A stretch of DNA of 64,000 bases from Salinirubrum litoreum. Its GTDB lineage: Archaea; Halobacteriota; Halobacteria; Halobacteriales; Haloferacaceae. Shown piece by piece: positions 16,351-26,026 of the stretch. Location of the stretch: NCBI RefSeq assembly GCF_020567425.1, contig NZ_JAJCVJ010000002.1:186001-250000 (forward strand). The letters are read 5' to 3'. The notes beneath the pieces are model-generated. The model was not told the origin of the DNA and searched no databases. It saw only the letters and a program-made list of their open reading frames with translations. The translations under genes and the position numbers were made by a program. Numbering within the stretch: position 1 is the stretch's first letter; every line of letters begins with the position of its first letter.

Positions 16351-18023
16351 GCCTCGAAGAACCCGAACCGGACGCGACCGAACTGGTCGCCGACGAACCG
16401 CTCGACGGCGACGACATCGAAGCCCTGCTGGGCGACCACGTCCTCTCGCGTGACGACCACGTCAACGCGCCGGGCTTCGTCATCCGCCCCGACGAGGTGC
16501 AGGACGTCCTGTTCCGTCTCCGCGACGAGGCCGGCTTCGACCACCTCTCGTGTGTGACGGCACAGGAGTACGAGGACCGCTACGAGTCAATCTACCACCT
16601 CAAGCAGTACGACGACCCGACCCAGCGTATCTCCGTCGTCGTCCCAACGAGCAAGCAGCACCCGGTCAGCCAGACCGCCGAACCGGTCTACCGGACGGCC
16701 GACTGGCACGAACGGGAGGCGTACGACCTCGTCGGCATCGAGTACGAGGAGCACCCGGACCTGCGCCGTATCCTCCTGCCCGAGACGTGGCAGGGCCACC
16801 CGCTGGCGATGGACTACGACCAGGATCGGCCGCAGATCGTCCCCCTGCGTGAACACGCGAACCCACTGCAGGAGGACCACAAGGCCGAGGACGACACCGA
16901 CACGATGTTCGTCAACATCGGGCCGCACCACCCCGCGACCCACGGTGTCCTCCACCTGAAGACCACGCTGGACGGCGAGCAGGTCGCCGACGTGGAACCG
17001 GACATCGGCTACCTCCACCGCTGTGAGGAGCAGATGGCCCAGAACAGCAACTACCGCTACCAGATCATGCCGTACCCGGACCGCTGGGACTACATCTCGG
17101 CGGGCCTGCTCAACGAGTGGGCCTACGCGCGTGCCATCGAGGAGATGGCCGACATCGACGTGCCGGAGTACGCGCAGGTCATCCGGACGATGGGCGCGGA
17201 ACTGTGCCGCATCGCGGCGCACCTCCTCGCACTGGGGACGTTCGCGCTGGACATCTACGGCGACTTCACCGCGACGTTCATGTACTCCATCCGGGACCGC
17301 GAGAAGGTCCAGTCCATCCTCGAGGACCTGACCGGGCAGCGGCTGATGTTCAACTACTTCCGCCTGGGCGGCGTCGTCTGGGACCTCCCGGAGCCGCGCG
17401 AGGAGTTCTTCGACAAGATCCGCAACTACCTCGACGAACTCCCGGCCGGCCTGGAGGAGTACCACGACCTCGTCACGGGCAACGAGATTCTGCAGGCCCG
17501 CACCGTCAACACGGGCGTCCTGCCGAAGGACGTCGCCAAGAGCTACGGGGCGACCGGTCCCGTCGCTCGCGGGTCGGGTGTCGACTACGACCTGCGGCGT
17601 GACGACCCCTACGGCTACTACGACGAACTCGACTGGGACGTGGCCGTCGAGGACGGCTGTGACAACTACAGCCGCCTCCTCGTGCGCATGCGCGAGGTCG
17701 AGGAGTCCGCGAAGATCATCGAGCAGTGTGTCGACCTGCTCGAAGACTGGCCCGAAGACGAGCGCAACATCCAGTCGAACGTCCCCCGGACGCTCCGGCC
17801 GGACGACGACACGGAGATCTACAGCGCCGTCGAGGGCGCGAAGGGCGAACTCGGGATCTACATGCGTGCGGACGGCACCGAACAGCCGGCCCGTTTCAAG
17901 ATCCGGTCGCCGTGCTTCTCGAACCTGCAGACGCTCCCCGAGATGTCGAACGGCGAGTACGTGCCGGACATGATCGCCTCGCTCGGCAGTCTCGACATCG
18001 TCCTCGGTGAGGTGGATCGGTAA
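16347..18023 (+). CDS. nuoCD: complex I subunit NuoCD (fused)
   Basis: 558 residues. Residues about 35-170 are the NuoC part (HLSCVTAQEY, TADWHEREAYDLVGIEYEEHPDLRRILLP, cited as separate motifs WHEREAYDLVGI and HPDLRRILLP). Residues about 185-558 are the NuoD part, homologous to the NiFe-hydrogenase large subunit (NIGPHHPATHGVLH, GYLHRCEE, RIAAHLLALG). Fusion of C and D is common in haloarchaea. In NuoD the hydrogenase metal-binding Cys residues are absent, and the HPATHG segment lines the quinone cavity. It overlaps nuoB by 4 nt and its last base is the first of nuoH. Confidence 0.95.
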   Translation: MSLEEPEPDATELVADEPLDGDDIEALLGDHVLSRDDHVNAPGFVIRPDEVQDVLFRLRDEAGFDHLSCVTAQEYEDRYESIYHLKQYDDPTQRISVVVPTSKQHPVSQTAEPVYRTADWHEREAYDLVGIEYEEHPDLRRILLPETWQGHPLAMDYDQDRPQIVPLREHANPLQEDHKAEDDTDTMFVNIGPHHPATHGVLHLKTTLDGEQVADVEPDIGYLHRCEEQMAQNSNYRYQIMPYPDRWDYISAGLLNEWAYARAIEEMADIDVPEYAQVIRTMGAELCRIAAHLLALGTFALDIYGDFTATFMYSIRDREKVQSILEDLTGQRLMFNYFRLGGVVWDLPEPREEFFDKIRNYLDELPAGLEEYHDLVTGNEILQARTVNTGVLPKDVAKSYGATGPVARGSGVDYDLRRDDPYGYYDELDWDVAVEDGCDNYSRLLVRMREVEESAKIIEQCVDLLEDWPEDERNIQSNVPRTLRPDDDTEIYSAVEGAKGELGIYMRADGTEQPARFKIRSPCFSNLQTLPEMSNGEYVPDMIASLGSLDIVLGEVDR

Positions 18024-19096
18024 TGTCGGTGGCTCTCCAGCAGGCACCCCTGCCGGACGCCATCGCCAACGGCCTCGGTCTCTCGGGGACGCTCGGCGAG
18101 ATCGTCGCCAGCCTCATCGGCGCGTTCCTGATCGCCAACATCCTGCTCATCACGGCCGCGATCGCGGGGCCGTGGGCGAAGCGGAAGATCATGGGCGCGT
18201 TCGTCGGCAAGATCGGGCCGAACCGGATCGGGCCGGCCGGCCTGCTGATCATCGTTGCGGACGCGGTCCGGTTCCTCTCGAAGGAGGTCATCATCCCCGA
18301 GGGTGCCGACCGTCCCGCCTACGAGATCGCGCCGCTGCTGCTTCCCTTCTCTGCGATGCTCGGCTTCGCCGTCATCCCGATGGGTAACGGGATCCACCTC
18401 GCGGATCCGGAGTCGGGCGCGGCGTTCGTCTTCGCCGCCGCCTCCATCGCCTCGCTCGGCCTGCTGATGGCCGGCTACGCCTCGAACAACAAGTACTCGC
18501 TCATGGGCGGGCTTCGCGCGGTCGCACAGAACATCGCCTACGAGATCCCGCTCATCGTGACTGCGGTCTCGGCGGTGCTGCTCGCCGGGTCGCTCCAGAT
18601 GAGCGAGATCGTCGCGGCCCAGACCGGGACGCTGATCCAGATCGGGCCGATCTCGGTCAACGGCTGGTTCGCGTTCGTCAACCCGTTCGCGTTCGTGCTG
18701 TTCATGGTGGCGAACCTCGCGGAGGTCGGACGCAACCCGTTCGACATCCCCGAGGCACCGACCGAGATCGTCGGCGGGTACATGACGGAGTACTCCAGCG
18801 TCTACTTCGTCCTCCTGTACCTCGGCGAGTTCATCCACATCTTCCTCGGCGGTGCCATCGCGGCGACGCTGTTCCTCGGTGGGCCGTCGGCACCCATCGC
18901 ACAACTGAGCTTCATCCCCGGATTCGTCTGGTTCCTCGTCAAGATCTGGGGCGTCTACCTGTTCACGCAGTGGGCGCGGAGTGCGGTGCCGCGCGTGCGG
19001 ATCGACCAACTGATCGAGATCGGTTGGAAGGGGCTGCTCGTGCTCTCCTTCGCCAACCTGGTGCTCACGGCCATCATCGTGGGAGTGATCGTATGA
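18023..19096 (+). CDS. nuoH: complex I subunit NuoH
   Basis: 357 residues with eight predicted helices. The loop EVGRNPFDIPEAPTEIVGGY is the NuoH signature that contacts the quinone channel, and KRKIMGAFVGKIGPNRIGP marks the first loop. It anchors the peripheral arm to the membrane and forms the first proton-path element. Its start overlaps the nuoCD stop by 1 nt (TAATG) and its stop overlaps the nuoI start (ATGA). Confidence 0.95.
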   Translation: MSVALQQAPLPDAIANGLGLSGTLGEIVASLIGAFLIANILLITAAIAGPWAKRKIMGAFVGKIGPNRIGPAGLLIIVADAVRFLSKEVIIPEGADRPAYEIAPLLLPFSAMLGFAVIPMGNGIHLADPESGAAFVFAAASIASLGLLMAGYASNNKYSLMGGLRAVAQNIAYEIPLIVTAVSAVLLAGSLQMSEIVAAQTGTLIQIGPISVNGWFAFVNPFAFVLFMVANLAEVGRNPFDIPEAPTEIVGGYMTEYSSVYFVLLYLGEFIHIFLGGAIAATLFLGGPSAPIAQLSFIPGFVWFLVKIWGVYLFTQWARSAVPRVRIDQLIEIGWKGLLVLSFANLVLTAIIVGVIV

Positions 19097-19554
19097 TCGG
19101 GATTCTGAAATCAATGGCGCGGACGATGGAGAACGCACTGAACGGGGAGACGTTCACGGTCGAGTATCCGGACGTGGCACCCGAAGTCAGCCCCCGGTTC
19201 CGTGGGGTCCACAAGTTCTCACAGGAGCGGTGCATCTGGTGTCGCCAGTGTGAGAACGTCTGTCCGAACGACACGATCCAGATCGTGCAGGACGACAAGC
19301 GGAACGGCGAGCAGTACAACCTCCACATCGGCCAGTGTATCTACTGCCGGCTGTGTGAGGAGGTCTGTCCGGTGGACGCGATCCTGCTGACGCAGAACTT
19401 CGAGTTCACCGCGGACGCGAAACACGAGTTCGTCTACAACAAAGAACAACTGAAGAACGTTCCGTGGTACAAGGACATCGACCCGCTGGAGTCCCGCGAA
19501 CCCGACCGCAACGCGTGGATCGGGGAGGGCGACGGCGAGATCGACTACCAGTAG
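19093..19554 (+). CDS. nuoI: complex I 2x4Fe-4S ferredoxin subunit NuoI
   Basis: 153 residues. Two classic clusters are seen: Cys47, 50, 53, 57 (CIWCRQCENVCP) and Cys82, 85, 88, 92 (CIYCRLCEEVCP). They carry electrons (N6a/N6b) toward NuoB. The start ATG overlaps the nuoH stop; the earlier open frame is a shadow of nuoH. With no NuoE, F or G genes in the operon, the electron donor to this subunit is probably not NADH but another carrier. Confidence 0.95.
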   Translation: MIGILKSMARTMENALNGETFTVEYPDVAPEVSPRFRGVHKFSQERCIWCRQCENVCPNDTIQIVQDDKRNGEQYNLHIGQCIYCRLCEEVCPVDAILLTQNFEFTADAKHEFVYNKEQLKNVPWYKDIDPLESREPDRNAWIGEGDGEIDYQ

Positions 19555-19586
19555 GAGCGTCTCGAAATCTACAAAGGGATACCTCA

Positions 19587-19592
19587 AGGAGA
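19587..19592 (+). promoter_or_regulatory. internal Shine-Dalgarno site before nuoJ1
   Basis: AAGGAG lies about 10 nt upstream of the nuoJ1 ATG, in the only notable gap (47 bp) of the operon. All other junctions overlap or abut, so this is where ribosomes must reload. Most starts in this window have no such motif. Confidence 0.55.
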
Positions 19593-19601
19593 ACTCTAAC
19601 A

Positions 19602-19862
19602 ATGGTCTACGAAACTATCGCGTTCGCGCTGTTCGCCCTCGTCACAGTAGGGTGCAGCCTGGGCGTCATCCTCGTGGAGGACGTGTGGCACTCCGCACTC
19701 CTCTTGGGAGGCGCGCTGTTGAGCGTCGCGGTGCACTACGTGATGTTGCAGGCCGAGTTCCTCGCGGCCATGCAGATCCTCGTCTACGTGGGCGGGGTCC
19801 TCATCCTCGTCACGTTCGCCGTGATGCTGACACGTCCCGACCCGGAGGTGACCGGTACATGA
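19602..19862 (+). CDS. nuoJ1: complex I subunit NuoJ, N-terminal half
   Basis: 86 residues with three helices, ending LVYVGGVLILVTFAVMLTRP. The motif EFLAAMQILVYVGG is the conserved third-helix region of NuoJ, with its pi-bulge Tyr-Val-Gly-Gly. The normal 170-200 residue NuoJ is split here into two genes, as in other haloarchaea. Its stop overlaps the start of nuoJ2 (ATGA). Confidence 0.93.
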   Translation: MVYETIAFALFALVTVGCSLGVILVEDVWHSALLLGGALLSVAVHYVMLQAEFLAAMQILVYVGGVLILVTFAVMLTRPDPEVTGT

Positions 19863-20215
19863 CGACGAAGCCGGAACTGAAACTCGGATCACACCTGCTC
19901 CCCGGCCTCGTCGCCGCCGCGCTGTTCGGCGTGATGACGGTCGTGTTCCTCGGGACGCCGTTCCCGGACCCGCAGGGGTTCGGCGAGGGTGCGAACATCA
20001 CTGCGAGTATCGGCTACGCGATGTTCAACCTCGATCTCGGTGACGTGAGCGGCGAGAGCTTCCTCGTCGCGTTTCTCGTCATCGCGATCACGCTGGACGT
20101 CGCACTCGACGGTGCGGTCCACCTCGCCAAGCGCGAGGAGGGCGAGACGATCCTCGCCGACGGTGGCCGCCGGATGAAGGAGAAGCTGTTCGACGACGAG
20201 GACGGTGAGCGGTGA
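19859..20215 (+). CDS. nuoJ2: complex I subunit NuoJ, C-terminal half
   Basis: 118 residues with two helices (HLLPGLVAAALFGVMTVVFL and FLVAFLVIAITLDVALDGAV) and a charged C-terminus. It corresponds to the last helices of a standard NuoJ. The ATG start overlaps nuoJ1 and the stop overlaps the nuoK ATG (TGATG). The long upstream open frame is the nuoJ1 shadow. Confidence 0.9.
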   Translation: MTTKPELKLGSHLLPGLVAAALFGVMTVVFLGTPFPDPQGFGEGANITASIGYAMFNLDLGDVSGESFLVAFLVIAITLDVALDGAVHLAKREEGETILADGGRRMKEKLFDDEDGER

Positions 20216-20517
20216 TGGTGCCGCCACAGTACTATCTCGTGCTGGCGGCCGCCGTCTTCTGTATCGGCGTCGCCGGCGTGCTCACGCGGCGGAACGCCCT
20301 GCTGTTCCTGATGTCGGTCGAACTGATGTTGAACGCCGCGAACATCAACCTCGTCGCCTTCTCCTACTACTGGGGGAACGTGACGGGCCAGACGTTCAGC
20401 CTGTTCACGATGGCGCTGGCGGCCGCCGAGGTCGCCGTGGGGATCGGTATCATCCTCGTACTGTACCGTAACTTCAAGGACGTAGACGTGGCCAAGGCCA
20501 CGACGATGAGGTGGTAA
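20215..20517 (+). CDS. nuoK: complex I subunit NuoK
   Basis: 100 residues with three helices. FLMSVELMLNAANINLVAF is the NuoK signature with the membrane-buried Glu needed for proton pumping; the second conserved Glu is in LAAAEVAVG. An in-frame GTG one codon earlier is possible, but the ATG overlapping the nuoJ2 stop is preferred. nuoL starts 1 bp after its stop. Confidence 0.95.
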   Translation: MVPPQYYLVLAAAVFCIGVAGVLTRRNALLFLMSVELMLNAANINLVAFSYYWGNVTGQTFSLFTMALAAAEVAVGIGIILVLYRNFKDVDVAKATTMRW

Positions 20518-20518
20518 G

Positions 20519-22564
20519 ATGGCAGGTGCATTCGACTTCGCGCCGGCGATCGCGCTGTTGCCGTTCCTCTCGTTCGTGATCGCGCTCGCGCTCGGCGACC
20601 GGATGCCGAAGGGCGGCGCGTTCGCGGGGATCGCGGCGACCGCCGGGTCGCTGTTGCTCTCGATCTGGGTCGCACTGACCGTCGCGGGCGGCGCGACGTA
20701 CAACGAGACGATCTACACGTGGGCCGCAGGCGTCGGAGCAGACACGGTCAGTCTGAACTTCGGCCTGCTGCTCGATCCGCTGTCCGCGATGATGGCGATC
20801 ATCGTCTCGCTCGTGGCACTGCTCGTCCACGTCTTCTCGCTCGGCTACATGAACGACGAGGGCGAGACGGGCCTGCCGCGCTACTACGCCGGTCTCGGTC
20901 TGTTCACCGCGTCGATGCTCGGGTTCGTCATCGCGTCGAACCTGCTGATGGCGTTCATGTTCTTCGAACTGGTCGGGCTCTGCTCGTACCTCCTGATCGG
21001 CTTCTGGTTCCGCGAGGAGGGACCGCCGAGTGCGGCGAAGAAGGCGTTCCTCGTCACCCGCTTCGGTGACTACTTCTTCCTGATCGGCGTCGTCGCCGTG
21101 TTCGCCACCTTCGGCACCGCGCGGTTCGCGGGCGAGGGGGCGTTCCCGGTGCTCGCAGAGCAAGCACTGCTCGGGGAGACGACCGTCACCACGTTCTTCG
21201 GACTCGACCCGGCGACGTGGTTCACGGTGGTCGGCCTCCTCGTCTTGGGTGGCGTGATCGGCAAGTCCGCCCAGTTCCCGCTGCACACGTGGCTCCCGGA
21301 CGCGATGGAGGGTCCGACCCCCGTCTCTGCGCTCATCCACGCCGCGACGATGGTCGCCGCCGGGGTGTACCTCGTCGCGCGGATGTACGGCTTCTACGCC
21401 ATCTCCCCGACCGCGCTCGGAATCATCGCGCTGGTCGGTGGGTTCACGGCGCTGTTCGCGGCGACGATGGGCGTCGTCAAGAACGAGATCAAGCAGGTGC
21501 TGGCGTACTCGACCATCTCGCAGTACGGCTACATGATGCTCGCGCTGGGTGCGGGTGGCTACGTCGCGGCGACGTTCCACCTCCTCACGCACGCGTTCTT
21601 CAAGGCCCTGCTGTTCCTCGGTGCCGGGTCGGTCATCATCGCGATGCACCACGACGAGAACATGTGGAACATGGGCGGGCTGAAGGACAAGATGCCCGTC
21701 ACCTACTACTCGTTCCTCGCCGGGTCGCTGGCCTTGGCGGGCATCTTCCCCTTCGCCGGCTTCTGGTCGAAGGACGAGGTGCTCTACGAGACGCTCATCC
21801 ACGGGCTGGGCGGGTCGCCGCTCCTGCTCGTCGGCTACGCGTTCGGTCTGCTCGCGGTGCCGGTCACGGCCTTCTACACCTTCCGGATGGTGTTCCTCAC
21901 CTTCCACGGTGACGCCCGGACCGACGCCGCGCGCGATCCGGTCTCGGTGCGCTGGAACGTCAAAGGACCCCTCGCGGTGCTCGGCGTCCTCGCCGGCGTC
22001 ACCGGCTTCGTCAACATGGTGCCCGTCGCAAAGCTGACCGGTGCGAACATCGACTTCCTGCACGACTGGCTCGACGGCGGCATCACCGAGTTGACGGTCC
22101 ACTACTACACCGGCTCCGAGGGGCTCACCCACGACTTCGCCGGCTACTCGGCCGGCTACATCGGCGGCGAGGTCGGCACCCTGCTGATCGGCGTCGCGCT
22201 CTCGCTCGGACTCGCGCTCGCGGGTGCCGGACTCGCGTACCGGCTGTACAACGTGCCGGAGCCGACCGAGCACACCGCCGCGCTCGGCCCGGTCAAGACC
22301 GTACTGTTCGACAACTACTATCAGGACGAGTACCAGGTCTGGATCGCACAGACGACCCACGGTGTCGTCGCGCGCGTCGCGGACAAGTTCGACCAGGGCG
22401 TCGTCGACGGCGTCGTCAACGGCGTCTCTTCGGTGTCGCTGCTGTCCGGTGAGCGCATCAAGCGCATCCAGTCTGCGGTCGTCAGCAACAACGCCTTCCT
22501 GCTGGTGGCCGGGCTGACCGCCTTACTCGTCGTCTTCGGCGTCATGGGAGGTTGGTTCGTATGA
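20519..22564 (+). CDS. nuoL: complex I proton-pumping subunit NuoL
   Basis: 681 residues with about 16 helices. HTWLPDAMEGPTPVSALIHAATMVAAGVYL is the antiporter-like signature (seen as HTWLPDAMEGPTPVSALIH followed by AATMVAAGVYL), with buried Lys and His further on (LLTHAFFKALLFLGAG). The C-terminal 150 residues hold the amphipathic lateral-helix region and a final helix. It is the distal proton channel. Its stop overlaps the nuoM ATG. Confidence 0.95.
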   Translation: MAGAFDFAPAIALLPFLSFVIALALGDRMPKGGAFAGIAATAGSLLLSIWVALTVAGGATYNETIYTWAAGVGADTVSLNFGLLLDPLSAMMAIIVSLVALLVHVFSLGYMNDEGETGLPRYYAGLGLFTASMLGFVIASNLLMAFMFFELVGLCSYLLIGFWFREEGPPSAAKKAFLVTRFGDYFFLIGVVAVFATFGTARFAGEGAFPVLAEQALLGETTVTTFFGLDPATWFTVVGLLVLGGVIGKSAQFPLHTWLPDAMEGPTPVSALIHAATMVAAGVYLVARMYGFYAISPTALGIIALVGGFTALFAATMGVVKNEIKQVLAYSTISQYGYMMLALGAGGYVAATFHLLTHAFFKALLFLGAGSVIIAMHHDENMWNMGGLKDKMPVTYYSFLAGSLALAGIFPFAGFWSKDEVLYETLIHGLGGSPLLLVGYAFGLLAVPVTAFYTFRMVFLTFHGDARTDAARDPVSVRWNVKGPLAVLGVLAGVTGFVNMVPVAKLTGANIDFLHDWLDGGITELTVHYYTGSEGLTHDFAGYSAGYIGGEVGTLLIGVALSLGLALAGAGLAYRLYNVPEPTEHTAALGPVKTVLFDNYYQDEYQVWIAQTTHGVVARVADKFDQGVVDGVVNGVSSVSLLSGERIKRIQSAVVSNNAFLLVAGLTALLVVFGVMGGWFV

Positions 22565-24090
22565 TCATCGAAGCGCTCATCGCCTTCACGTTCGTCGCCG
22601 CGCTGGTCACGTTCGCACTCCCCGACGAGTACGCGAACAAGGCCGCCGCGGCGCTCTCCGTCGTTCCCGTCCTCGGGAGCCTCTGGATGTGGGCACAGTA
22701 CGACGCGACCGGTAACGCCCTGCTCGGCGGGGACATCGCGTTCGAGACGACCGTCGAGTGGCTGGACCTCGCGGGCTACACGCTCTCGTGGCACACCGGC
22801 GTCGACGGGATCAGCCTGCCACTGTTCGTCCTGACGACGGTGCTCACGACGCTGGCAATCGTCAGCGCGTGGACGCCGATCAGCGACCGACAGTCGCAGT
22901 TCTACGGGCTGATGCTGTTCATGGAGGCGAACCTGCTCGGCGTCTTCACGGCGCTGGACTTCTTCGTCTGGTTCGTCTTCTGGGAGGCCGTGCTGGTCCC
23001 GATGTACTTCCTCATCGGCGTGTGGGGCGGCCCGCGCCGGAAGTACGCCGCGATCAAGTTCTTCGTCTACACGAACATCGCGTCGCTCGTGATGTTCATC
23101 GGCTTCGTCGCGCTGGTCTTCGGCCTGGGCGACTCGGTGTCGTCGTTCGACTTACCCGCCATCGCGCAGGCGACGCGGGCCGGTGAAGTCGGCTCCTTCG
23201 CCGGCCTCTCGGCGGGTGCGCTGCGGACCGCCGCGTTCCTGGCGATGTTCGTCGGCTTCGCCGTGAAGGTGCCCGTCGCGCCGCTGCACACGTGGCTGCC
23301 GGACGCTCACGTCGAAGCACCGACGCCGGTGTCGGTGATGCTGGCGGGCGTGCTCCTGAAGATGGGGACCTACGCCCTGCTCCGGTTCAACTTCACGATG
23401 CTCCCGGACGTGGCCACCGCCCTCGCGGTGCCCATCGCGGCCATCGCGGTGATCAGCGTCATCTACGGCGCACTGCTCGCGCTGGCACAGGAGGACCTGA
23501 AGCGCATCGTCGCGTACTCCTCGGTCTCCTCGATGGGGTACGTCATCCTCGGCCTCGTCGCGTACACGACCTACGGGGTCGGCGGCGCGACGTTCCAGAT
23601 GGTCGCTCACGGCCTCATCTCGGGGCTGATGTTCATGGCGGTCGGCGTCATGTACAACGTGACCCACACCCGGATGGTCGGCGACATGTCCGGGATGGCC
23701 GACCGGATGCCGATCACCTCCGGCATCTTCGTGGCCGGCGCGTTCGGCTACATGGGCCTCCCGCTGATGGCCGGCTTCGCCGCCGAGTTCTTCATCTTCA
23801 AGGGGGCCTTCGAGTCCACGATCATCGCGGGCAACGGGATGGCGCTGGCGACCGGGCTGGCGATGTTCGGCATCGTCATCGTCGCCGGCTACCTGCTCTT
23901 CGCGATGCAGCGGACGCTGTTCGGCTCCTTCCGGCTGGAGACGGACTACGAGGTGCGTGAGGCCGCGATGCACGACGTGGCACCGCTCGCGGTGTTGCTC
24001 GTGCTCGTCATCGCCCTCGGCGTCGCCCCGAACCTGTTCTTCGGGATGATCCAAGAGGCCGTCAACCCCATCCTGGGAGGTGTCCTGTAG
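22561..24090 (+). CDS. nuoM: complex I proton-pumping subunit NuoM
   Basis: 509 residues and 14 predicted helices. Its signature is HTWLPDAHVEAPTPVSVML plus AGVLLKMGTY. WEAVLVPMYFLIG contains the buried conserved Glu on helix 5, and RRKYAAIKFFVYT the conserved Lys. The ATG overlapping the nuoL stop is used rather than the GTG 9 nt upstream. nuoN begins immediately after its stop, with no gap. Confidence 0.95.
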   Translation: MIIEALIAFTFVAALVTFALPDEYANKAAAALSVVPVLGSLWMWAQYDATGNALLGGDIAFETTVEWLDLAGYTLSWHTGVDGISLPLFVLTTVLTTLAIVSAWTPISDRQSQFYGLMLFMEANLLGVFTALDFFVWFVFWEAVLVPMYFLIGVWGGPRRKYAAIKFFVYTNIASLVMFIGFVALVFGLGDSVSSFDLPAIAQATRAGEVGSFAGLSAGALRTAAFLAMFVGFAVKVPVAPLHTWLPDAHVEAPTPVSVMLAGVLLKMGTYALLRFNFTMLPDVATALAVPIAAIAVISVIYGALLALAQEDLKRIVAYSSVSSMGYVILGLVAYTTYGVGGATFQMVAHGLISGLMFMAVGVMYNVTHTRMVGDMSGMADRMPITSGIFVAGAFGYMGLPLMAGFAAEFFIFKGAFESTIIAGNGMALATGLAMFGIVIVAGYLLFAMQRTLFGSFRLETDYEVREAAMHDVAPLAVLLVLVIALGVAPNLFFGMIQEAVNPILGGVL

Positions 24091-25602
24091 ATGCTCGAAC
24101 CACTCCAGACGACGCTGCCCGAGTGGGCCGCGCTCGCGCCGACGCTCGTGTTGGCGACGACGGCGCTGGTCCTGCTCGTCATCGACAGTATCGACCCCGA
24201 CTCGAAGAACGCGCTCGTCCTCGCGGGGACCTCCGTGGTCGGGGCCGTCGTCGCACTCGGTCTCGCCGGCTGGTTCCTCCTCGCGGGGACCGGACAGGAG
24301 GGCACCGGCGGGCCGATCTACCTGTTCGGCGACGCGGTCGTCGTCGACGGGATGGCCCTGTTCTTCATGGCCATCTTCACCGCCGTCACCGCGATGGTCT
24401 GTCTCGGCGCGTACGACTACCTGAAGGACCGCGAGTACCAGGCGGAGTTCTACACGCTCGTCCTCTTCGCCGCGACGGGGATGACGCTGATGGCCGCCTC
24501 GAACTCGCTGGCGACCGTCTTCGTCAGCCTCGAACTCGCGTCGCTCCCCTCGTACGTCCTCGTGGCGTACCTCAAGCGCGACCGGGGGAGCGTCGAGGCG
24601 GGCCTCAAGTACTTCCTGATCGGCGCACTCTCTTCCGCCGTCTTCGTCTTCGGGATCAGCCTGATCTACGCCGTCACCGGGTCGCTGGTGCTCGGTGACG
24701 TGGCGGCCGGCCTGCAGGGCGCAGACCAGTTCGTCGGGATCGCCGGCATCGGCGTGCTGATGATCGCCGGCGGCTTCGCGTTCAAGACCGCCTCCGTCCC
24801 GTTCCACTTCTGGGCACCGGAGGCCTACGAGGGCGCACCCGCCCCGGTCTCGGCGTTCCTCTCGTCGGCCTCGAAGGCCGCCGGGTTCGCGGTCGCGTTC
24901 CGCGTGTTCGTCACCGCGTTCCCGGTCGGCGAGGTCGTCCCGATGGGGATCGACTGGGTGCTGGCGTTCCAGGTTCTCGCGGTCGTCACGATGACGCTCG
25001 GGAACTTCGCCGCCGCCACCCAGTCGAACGTGAAGCGGATGCTCGCGTACTCCTCGATCGGGCACGCGGGCTACGCGCTGATCGGTCTCGCGGCCCTCAC
25101 GGCCGGCGGGCAGAACGGTGACGTGCTCGGTGCGTCGATGACCCACCTGTTCGTCTACGGCTTCATGAACACGGGCGCGTTCCTGTTCATCGCCCTGACG
25201 GAGTACTGGGACGTCGGCCGCACCTTCGAGGACTTCAACGGTCTCGCGACGAAGGCCCCGATGGCCTGCGTGGCGATGACCGTCTTCATGTTCTCGCTCG
25301 CCGGCCTGCCGCCCTTCGGCGGGTTCTTCTCGAAGTACGCGCTCTTCTTGGGCGCGGTCGAGAACGGCTTCGTCTTCCTCGCGGCGGTCGGTGCGATCAA
25401 CAGCGCGCTGTCGCTGTTCTACTACAGTCGCGTCGTGAAGGCGATGTGGATCGAGGAGCCGTCGGGCGACCTGGAGATCGGTAGTCGCCCGACCGGGCTC
25501 TACGTCGCGGTGCTGTTCGCGGCGGTCGGCACGATGCTGCTCCTGCCGGGGATCGGTCCGGTCGTCGAGACCGGCCAGTCCGTCGCCGCCGCGCTGTTCT
25601 GA
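24091..25602 (+). CDS. nuoN: complex I proton-pumping subunit NuoN
   Basis: 503 residues, 14 helices. SLELASLPSYVLVAYLKRD contains the buried helix-5 Glu, and FHFWAPEAYEGAPAPVSAFLS is the NuoN antiporter motif. FGGFFSKYALF is also conserved. This closes the operon: after its stop there is a short T-rich tract (CCTTCTTTTCGTTCG) that may terminate the transcript before the convergent gene ends at 25631. Confidence 0.95.
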   Translation: MLEPLQTTLPEWAALAPTLVLATTALVLLVIDSIDPDSKNALVLAGTSVVGAVVALGLAGWFLLAGTGQEGTGGPIYLFGDAVVVDGMALFFMAIFTAVTAMVCLGAYDYLKDREYQAEFYTLVLFAATGMTLMAASNSLATVFVSLELASLPSYVLVAYLKRDRGSVEAGLKYFLIGALSSAVFVFGISLIYAVTGSLVLGDVAAGLQGADQFVGIAGIGVLMIAGGFAFKTASVPFHFWAPEAYEGAPAPVSAFLSSASKAAGFAVAFRVFVTAFPVGEVVPMGIDWVLAFQVLAVVTMTLGNFAAATQSNVKRMLAYSSIGHAGYALIGLAALTAGGQNGDVLGASMTHLFVYGFMNTGAFLFIALTEYWDVGRTFEDFNGLATKAPMACVAMTVFMFSLAGLPPFGGFFSKYALFLGAVENGFVFLAAVGAINSALSLFYYSRVVKAMWIEEPSGDLEIGSRPTGLYVAVLFAAVGTMLLLPGIGPVVETGQSVAAALF

Positions 25603-25630
25603 TTCGGGTCCTTCTTTTCGTTCGTCTCGT

Positions 25631-26026
25631 TCAGTCGGTCGTGACCGGTTCCGCCAACACCGACCGGATCGCCTCGGCGACCTCCTCGGAGCGTCTGATC
25701 GTCAGGCCGTCGGTGGTGACGAACACGCCGCTGTCGCCGACCGTGAGTCGGGTGAGAAAGCCGTTCTCGAAGGCGCGCACCGTGTAGCCGTAGTCACCGA
25801 GTTCCGAGCCACGGTAGGCGGTCGTCGCGTGGAAGCCGTCCGACTCGTGTTCGACGAAGCCCGCGAGGTCCGCGTCCGACTGGAGGTCTGCCCGCAGGTA
25901 GAGCTGTTCGAAGGCCGTCGGCGTGAAGTACGTCACACTGCGGAGACTGTCGCCGACCGCCGTCCGACAGGCGGCTCTCAGTTGCTCTGCCAGTGCGTCG
26001 TCCACGAGTCCGTCCTGTTCGTCCAT
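25631..26026 (-). CDS. conserved haloarchaeal protein of unknown function
   Basis: 131 residues from the ATG at 26026. That start is supported by an AATTATTATCG TATA box about 30 nt upstream; the 455 codons of open frame further upstream are the shadow of the divergent DHH gene. The protein is soluble and acidic, with alternating strands and helices (LRSVTYFTPTAFEQLYLRADL) and a small domain ending LTIRRSEEVAEAIRSVL. I recall similar small haloarchaeal DUF proteins but cannot name a function. Confidence 0.72.
   Translation of the reverse strand: MDEQDGLVDDALAEQLRAACRTAVGDSLRSVTYFTPTAFEQLYLRADLQSDADLAGFVEHESDGFHATTAYRGSELGDYGYTVRAFENGFLTRLTVGDSGVFVTTDGLTIRRSEEVAEAIRSVLAEPVTTD

Noticed and set aside
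20474-24000. Very long minus-strand frames opposite nuoL, nuoM and nuoN
   Set aside because: They read as Arg/Glu/Asp/His-rich strings produced by the reverse complement of membrane-protein codons. The plus-strand genes are certain.
15646-25602. nuo operon as a complete NADH dehydrogenase
   Set aside because: No nuoE, nuoF or nuoG gene is seen; the operon goes directly from nuoI to nuoJ, as in the donor-module-free complexes of archaea.
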